Of a stretch of 64,000 nucleotides of DNA, positions 59,399 to 64,000 are shown in pieces. Below the pieces are notes generated by a model. That model was given only the letters and a program-made list of their open reading frames with translations, did no database searches and was not told the DNA's origin. The DNA comes from Viola odorata (Eukaryota; Streptophyta; Magnoliopsida; Malpighiales; Violaceae): contig OY829540.1 of assembly GCA_963691705.1 (NCBI GenBank), forward strand, positions 6,710,001 through 6,774,000, written 5' to 3'. A program made the translations under genes and the position numbers. The first letter of the stretch is position 1; each line of letters begins with the position of its first letter.

Positions 59399-60023
59399 TA
59401 GTACTTAATAATGGGTTTTACTTTTAGTATTTTACCCCAAACAGTTTATCTTTATGTGTTGAGTTTGGTAAAAACTCGTGACATTAAGTACAGATAACTA
59501 TTTACTCTAATAAAATTAGTTTTCTGATTAGAGGAATAAAAAACATGATTCTTTCCGTCCAAACATACACCTTACTCACAAGTATTTCGCACGGCAATGA
59601 TGATATACGCATATTTCTTATTCTCAACGTATCTCACCTATCGAAAAAGAAAAAGAATAGATATACATTACAAACTACGCTATATAATATATAGATGGTG
59701 ATAATTGAGATCCAAGTAGAACAAAAGTACTAGAGAGGTAGAAGAACAAAAGTACACTATGGAAATAGAATTAGAGATTAGAGAGAAGTGGGTTTTTTGG
59801 TTTTGAATGAAATAAAGAGAGGAGGATTGATAAAAAGAGGGGCTTTGGGAACTGAGAAGGTAAAAGGAGTGGGCCTTATCAAATCATTTTGGTAAAAAAT
59901 TAAAGCTGAAAAAACTGGAATTTCATATTCTACTTTTAATTAATTATATATATCACACTATCACAGTACTATTATTTGCTACAGTACACTAAGCAAAGAA
60001 AGAGAGTGAGATACAGCAGTTAT

Positions 60024-60033
60024 TATATAAAGG
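60024..60033 (+). promoter_or_regulatory. Probable TATA box of the RSS3-like gene
   Basis: TTATATAAAGG lies about 110 bp upstream of the start codon, giving a predicted leader of about 80 nt. An upstream ATG at 60042 lies near the predicted transcription start, so whether it is in the leader is open. Confidence 0.45.
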
Positions 60034-60141
60034 AGGATTTGGATGTTGAGGTCCTTAGAAAAAAACAAGAGTTGCTGCTGCTACTTTGCAAGAACAGAGA
60101 GATTAGAAGAGTATAAAAATTGCAATTAAAAGAGCAATTTA

Positions 60142-62042
60142 ATGGAAGAACATCTAAACCCATTAGCAGTTACTCATCTTCTTCAACATACCTTGAGAAG
60201 TTTGTGCATTCATGAGAATTCTCAATGGGTTTATGCTGTTTTCTGGAGGATCTTGCCTAGAAATTACCCTCCTCCCAAGTAATTATTAATTAAAAAGATG
60301 ACAACTTTTTTGCATATAAAAGGAAAAAGAAACTTTTTTTTTAATTCCATTGGCAATTGAGATATTAATTGTTCTTCTTTTCTTTTCTTTTTTTGCAGGT
60401 GGGATGGCCAAGGAGCTTATGACAGGTCAAGAGGCAACAGAAGGAACTGGTATTTTTCAATTCTCTTTCTTTTCTTTTCTTCTTTTGCATGCATATGTAT
60501 ATATACATATATAATGATGAAGTTGAGGTGGGTGTGTAGGATATTGGTGTGGGAAGATGGTTTCTGCAACTTTGCTGCATCAACAACTGGTGATCGGATG
60601 AACTCTGGCAGTGGTGGTGATTGTCCAACTTCTTCTGCAGTTTATGGGAACTGTCATGAGTTTCAACAATATCAAGGACTGCAACCAGAGCTGTTCTTCA
60701 AGATGTCTCATGAAATCTACAATTATGGAGAAGGGTAATTAATCAAAAAAAAGAAAGAAGTATATACAACTCATGTTCTTGACCACTTTTCTCATCAAGA
60801 ATGTAACTTTTTTGCAGGTTGATAGGTAAAGTTGCAGCTGATCACAGTCACAAGTTGGTATACAAAGAACCAAATGATCAAGAAATCAATTTCTTGTCAG
60901 CTTGGCATAACTCAGCTGACTCAGTAAGTAATTGCTAGTAGCTATAGATTAGATCTTTCTCTTCCTTCCAATTCCACCACATATTTTCTTGAAAACATTT
61001 CTTCTTATCTTCTAATGTTTCTAACGGCAATCTTATCTTCTTGTTTTTCTGGCAGCATCCTAGGACATGGGAAGCCCAGTTCCAGTCTGGTATAAAGGTA
61101 AAAAAGTTTTTTTTTTTAATAATTATCTGCAAAATTCTTCCTTGGCTTGATTTGAAATGTATGTTATGATGATTGCTGCAGACCATAGCTTTGATTGCAG
61201 TTAGAGAAGGAGTTGTACAACTTGGAGCAGTTCATAAGGTTGGTCCTTACCTAATTAATTAAAAACTTACACAACTCTTGTAGTACTACAACAAGTCCAT
61301 TAATTATTACTTTCTTCTTTTATTTTATTTTATTTTATTTATTTATTGAAAGGTAATTGAAGATTTGAGCTATGTGGTACTGCTTAGAAAGAAGTTCAGC
61401 TACATTGAAAGCATTCCTGGTGTACTCTTGCCACACCCATCATCTTCTGCTTTCCCTAATTACAAGATTGATGGGTATGGAGGAGGAACAGTACTTCCAG
61501 CTGATCATCATCATCATCAGACATGGCAACATTATCATCATCAAGGAATCGGTACCAATATTGCACCTCAAGAGTTTTATGATCATCATCAGCATTTCAA
61601 CAACCAAATGCTTCCATTCAAGAATATCACACCATCCATGAGCAGCCTTGAAGCCCTCCTGTCCAAACTCCCATCAGTTGTTCCACCTCATCATCATCAA
61701 CAACAACAACAACAACAACAAGAAGCCGCTGCGGCCGCGGCAGGAGGAGGAGGAGGGTACAGCCCTATACAGTATCTGTCCACTACTCAAACCCATCAAA
61801 TTATGGATCATGGTGATGATGATGATCATCAGCTGATTGGGATTATGGAAAAAGGGGTGGCGGCGAAGGAAGAGATTGATGAAGAAGAGGAAGAAGAAGA
61901 GTACAGGAATGAGATAGGAGAGACTAGCAGTTCCATTACTGCTGCTGCCGCTGCTTATAGGAAACAACAGTTTCATCAGCAGCAGCAACTCCAAGACTTA
62001 AATGTTAGTAGTAGACCAAGCTGCAGTGGGTTCTTTGAGTGA
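60142..62042 (+). CDS. RICE SALT SENSITIVE 3-like bHLH-MYC_N domain protein, 425 aa, seven exons
   Basis: Exons are 60142-60278, 60399-60449, 60540-60734, 60818-60923, 61056-61097, 61182-61238 and 61353-62042, all GT-AG, open over 1278 nt. The N-terminal 190 residues are a bHLH-MYC_N domain: VTHLLQHTLRSLCIHENSQW, VYAVFWRILPRNYPPPKWD, RGNRRNW, LVWEDGFCNFAA, GLIGKVAADHSHKLVYKEP, TWEAQFQSGIKTIALIAVR and GVVQLGAVHKVIEDLSYV. The C-terminal half is low-complexity, with His clusters, a Q9 run, alanine runs, glycine runs and an acidic EEEEEE patch. There is no bHLH DNA-binding domain. Rice RSS3 is a nuclear factor that links JAZ repressors with bHLH proteins in jasmonate and salt responses. A similar co-regulator role is inferred here. 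Older annotations call this family 'WNK kinase-related', but no kinase domain exists. Confidence 0.92.
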
Positions 62043-63177
62043 TGATAATCATGCATGTGTTCTGTTTGTTGTTGTTATTATTATTATTATTATCACTATT
62101 TGGCTATATATATTGTAGGTATGTAGGATTATGGATGGAGATATTGATGGCTTTTCTTCCCACTAGGTACTATTTTTTGTACGGATCAGTGATCAAATTT
62201 ATGTTTTTTTTTTCTTTCTAGCTAGCAAGGTTTTCAGGCTTCTTTTCACTTGTGCAAACTATGTTCCATAGGTTACTAACATATGTATGTAACAAATAGA
62301 TATTTCCTGGTTATTTTATGTGAAGAAAGAATTTATGTGACTTGACCCGCAGATTCGAGTTTGATTCTTAACTCTGCCTATAAATAATTAATTGTTTGAA
62401 CATTGTTGTTTCATTGTCTTGGAGAGCTTGAAAATGAATTGTTGAAAGTGACTAGTTCCATGCAGAAATGTAATGGCATTTGCAGCAGATATCTTGGATG
62501 GATGAAATAATGTCATAGGAAAGGAAATTTGTATTTTAAAATTTAAATGCTATGACAGTGAATCATATAAATGGGAACAAACAAAAAAAAACATCAAATT
62601 TTCATTTTGGACATGTTCACCTGCGTCTCGATTCTTTTTACCATATACGCACACTCAATTATATGCATCCATCCCTGCAGCTTTGACCAGAAGATGATAA
62701 AAAAACAGGCAATCTTGATCACGGTTCAAGTTTGGCCAAGCCTGCTTTTATTTCTCCTGCAAACTCTCTCTCCTTGTATTGATAGCGATGCTATTTCAGA
62801 AGGTGTTTCTTATCCATTTTTTCGACCATTTCAGAAGGTGCTTCTTATCCATCTTTTCGACCATACACGAACAAGACTAGTCTTATATTAATGAGAATGG
62901 ACAGAATATACTGGGAGTGATCCAGAGAAAAAAGAAGCTGCAATCCTTATCAAATATAAAAACTAATTATGAAATCAAACCTTGTCAAATACATTTAGAA
63001 CAAAAACATAATTCTTTCACAAGGACTCACTAGTCAATCGGCGAGCAGATTTTGTTTTTTATTTTTTCTAAATATTTTCACGTGACTAGCAAATCATAAT
63101 CAAACTAATAAACATTAGCAAAATACAAAACCAAATACATGAGCCTACTCCAGGCCCCGACAACTCTGAGGAATGTA
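62043..63177. other. Convergent intergenic region (3' flanks of RSS3-like gene and ThrRS)
   Basis: It contains the 3' ends of two genes that face each other. After the RSS3-like stop a GTTGTTATTATTATTATTATTAT run is seen. At 62790-62860 a 35-bp segment containing 'tttcagaaggtg' and 'ttatccat' is repeated in tandem. I see no gene. Confidence 0.55.
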
Positions 63178-63958
63178 TCAGGCGCTGATGTTGAGACCCT
63201 TGCTCCTCTCCGCAAGCTCATCCACCTCTTCCGCTTCAAACAAAGCAGCATCAACTTCGCTCTTAAATTGCTTGAGCAGGTCCTCTATACTCATCACTGG
63301 ATGCTCGGCGTGATCTCTTATCCGCACACTCACCTGGGAACAACAAGGACATCATTAGTCTCATCTTTTGAACCAAAAAGAGAAATACTTAGAGAAAACA
63401 ATCAGCAATCGCGTCTTTTCAAGATTAGACCCTCGCCCCAGATACAGAATCTTGATTACAATTGGAAGGTGAGTGACTTTTAGAGAAATTTAAGAAACAC
63501 AGGTCCTGAAGCAAGGGTTTTACTAAATGATACTCCCCACCACAAGATAGGAGGAGGGGTTGGGGTTCTTCGAGGAAGGTACAGTAGAGTGACTAAAAAA
63601 GGGGTATAGGCCATTCACACATATGGTACAAAAGGAGTAGCAATACCCTTGCTTGGGAGTGTTGTTCAATGAATGGACATTTATAGACTTCAATGCAAAC
63701 AAGTATGCCAGGGCTAACTAAGGGGCTAAAAAGTAGAGGAAATCATACACGGCATCTGCTCTACTGGAACTACTGATTATAATGTCACCCCAAACAGTTA
63801 AGATCAATCTAGCAGTTAGTCACTTTAATGCTTGCTAAACGCCCATCTGTCATGCATGAGTTCAGTTGCTACAGTATTTTTACTACCTGTCCACTTTTGG
63901 CTTCCTCTTCACCAACAACCAATATATAGTTGAACTGTGCCAACTGAGCTTCACGGAC
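63178..63958 (-). CDS. Threonyl-tRNA synthetase, last two visible exons (partial, 5' part outside window)
   Basis: Exon 63887-63958 encodes VREAQLAQFNYILVVGEEEAKSGQ in frame with exon 63178-63333, which starts VSVRIRDHAEH and continues PVMSIEDLLKQFKSEVDAA, ending in a TGA at 63178-63180. The intron (63334-63886) is GT-AG. REAQ.AQ.NYILVVGE and the V.VR.RD motif belong to the anticodon-binding domain that closes class II ThrRS proteins. The enzyme charges tRNA-Thr. A 20-residue tail after the domain is rich in E and A. Which compartment (cytosolic, or dual organellar) cannot be decided without the N-terminus. Confidence 0.9.
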
Positions 63959-64000
63959 CTGCATATAGACGAGTAAATTAGCAGTGGATTATTTCTCCTC

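Larger units (their letters stand above)
50718..60023. other. Long intergenic region without recognisable genes
   Basis: More than 9 kb of AT-rich sequence holds only short random frames. I looked for transporter exons, tRNA genes and plant miRNA families and found none. Small features include an inverted repeat at 51532-51595 (TGTTGGAGA...TCTCCAACA), a 9-bp hairpin near 52679-52726 (ATCCTCTGC / GCAGAGGAT), CT-runs at 52805-52820 and the MITE at 59184. Confidence 0.55.

Noticed and set aside
61674..61994. 106-codon minus-strand frame in the last exon of the RSS3-like gene
   Set aside because: It is the reverse shadow of His/Gln/Ala repeats in a well-supported exon.

Overview
The window is nuclear DNA of a flowering plant, most likely a eudicot. 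It is AT-rich, its genes have several GT-AG introns, and it is packed with plant-type transposable elements (Athila-type Ty3/Gypsy, Copia-type LTRs, MULE, hAT, Stowaway-like MITEs, a LINE). No species can be named from the sequence alone.

The gene content is a minus-strand cluster of WAT1-related (UMAMIT / plant DMT, EamA-fold) transporter genes from the left edge to about 44.9 kb. There are six loci. Copy A (794-2634) is a pseudogene. Copy B (5457-7178) is intact, 354 aa. Copy C (7541-13033) is a shredded pseudogene. Copy D (13399-15273) is intact, 356 aa. Copy E (20326-22048) is intact, 354 aa, and nearly identical to B. Copy F (42642-44894) is intact, 346 aa, more divergent, and has two GC-AG introns. 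All share one seven-exon layout, with exons 2, 3 and 6 fixed at 66, 114 and 152 nt and exon 7 at 160 nt in the intact copies. About 0.43-7.19 kb and 13.02-22.06 kb are two copies of one segmental duplication (A+B and D+E). They differ by clean transposon insertions, each with an empty site in the other copy.

Mobile DNA by region. A Copia LTR fragment with a TATA box sits 17 bp upstream of the start codon of B. A 508-bp solo LTR splits exon 5 of C. A perfect LTR-internal-LTR-internal-LTR array (three 1000-bp LTRs, two 376-bp internal parts, TSD GGGAC) splits exon 3 of C. A 3.6-kb MULE (9-bp TSD) between D and E contains a 1.7-kb hAT-like element (8-bp TSD). From 22.9 to 42.6 kb is a repeat-like stretch holding a 3.15-kb non-autonomous LTR element and a 13.16-kb Athila-lineage element (TSD TCTAT). 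In that element gag-pol is broken while the downstream Athila ORF is open. At 46.3-50.7 kb a decayed hAT transposase gene is interrupted by a 5'-truncated LINE.

The right quarter is quieter. From 50.7 to 60.1 kb I see no gene. At 60142-62042 (+) is a seven-exon gene for a 425-aa bHLH-MYC_N-domain protein of the RICE SALT SENSITIVE 3-like family. At the right edge (63178-63958, -) are the last two exons of a threonyl-tRNA synthetase.

No multi-gene pathway is encoded here. The biological interest lies in the transporter cluster, its birth-and-death evolution, and the transposons that interrupt it and may re-regulate it.
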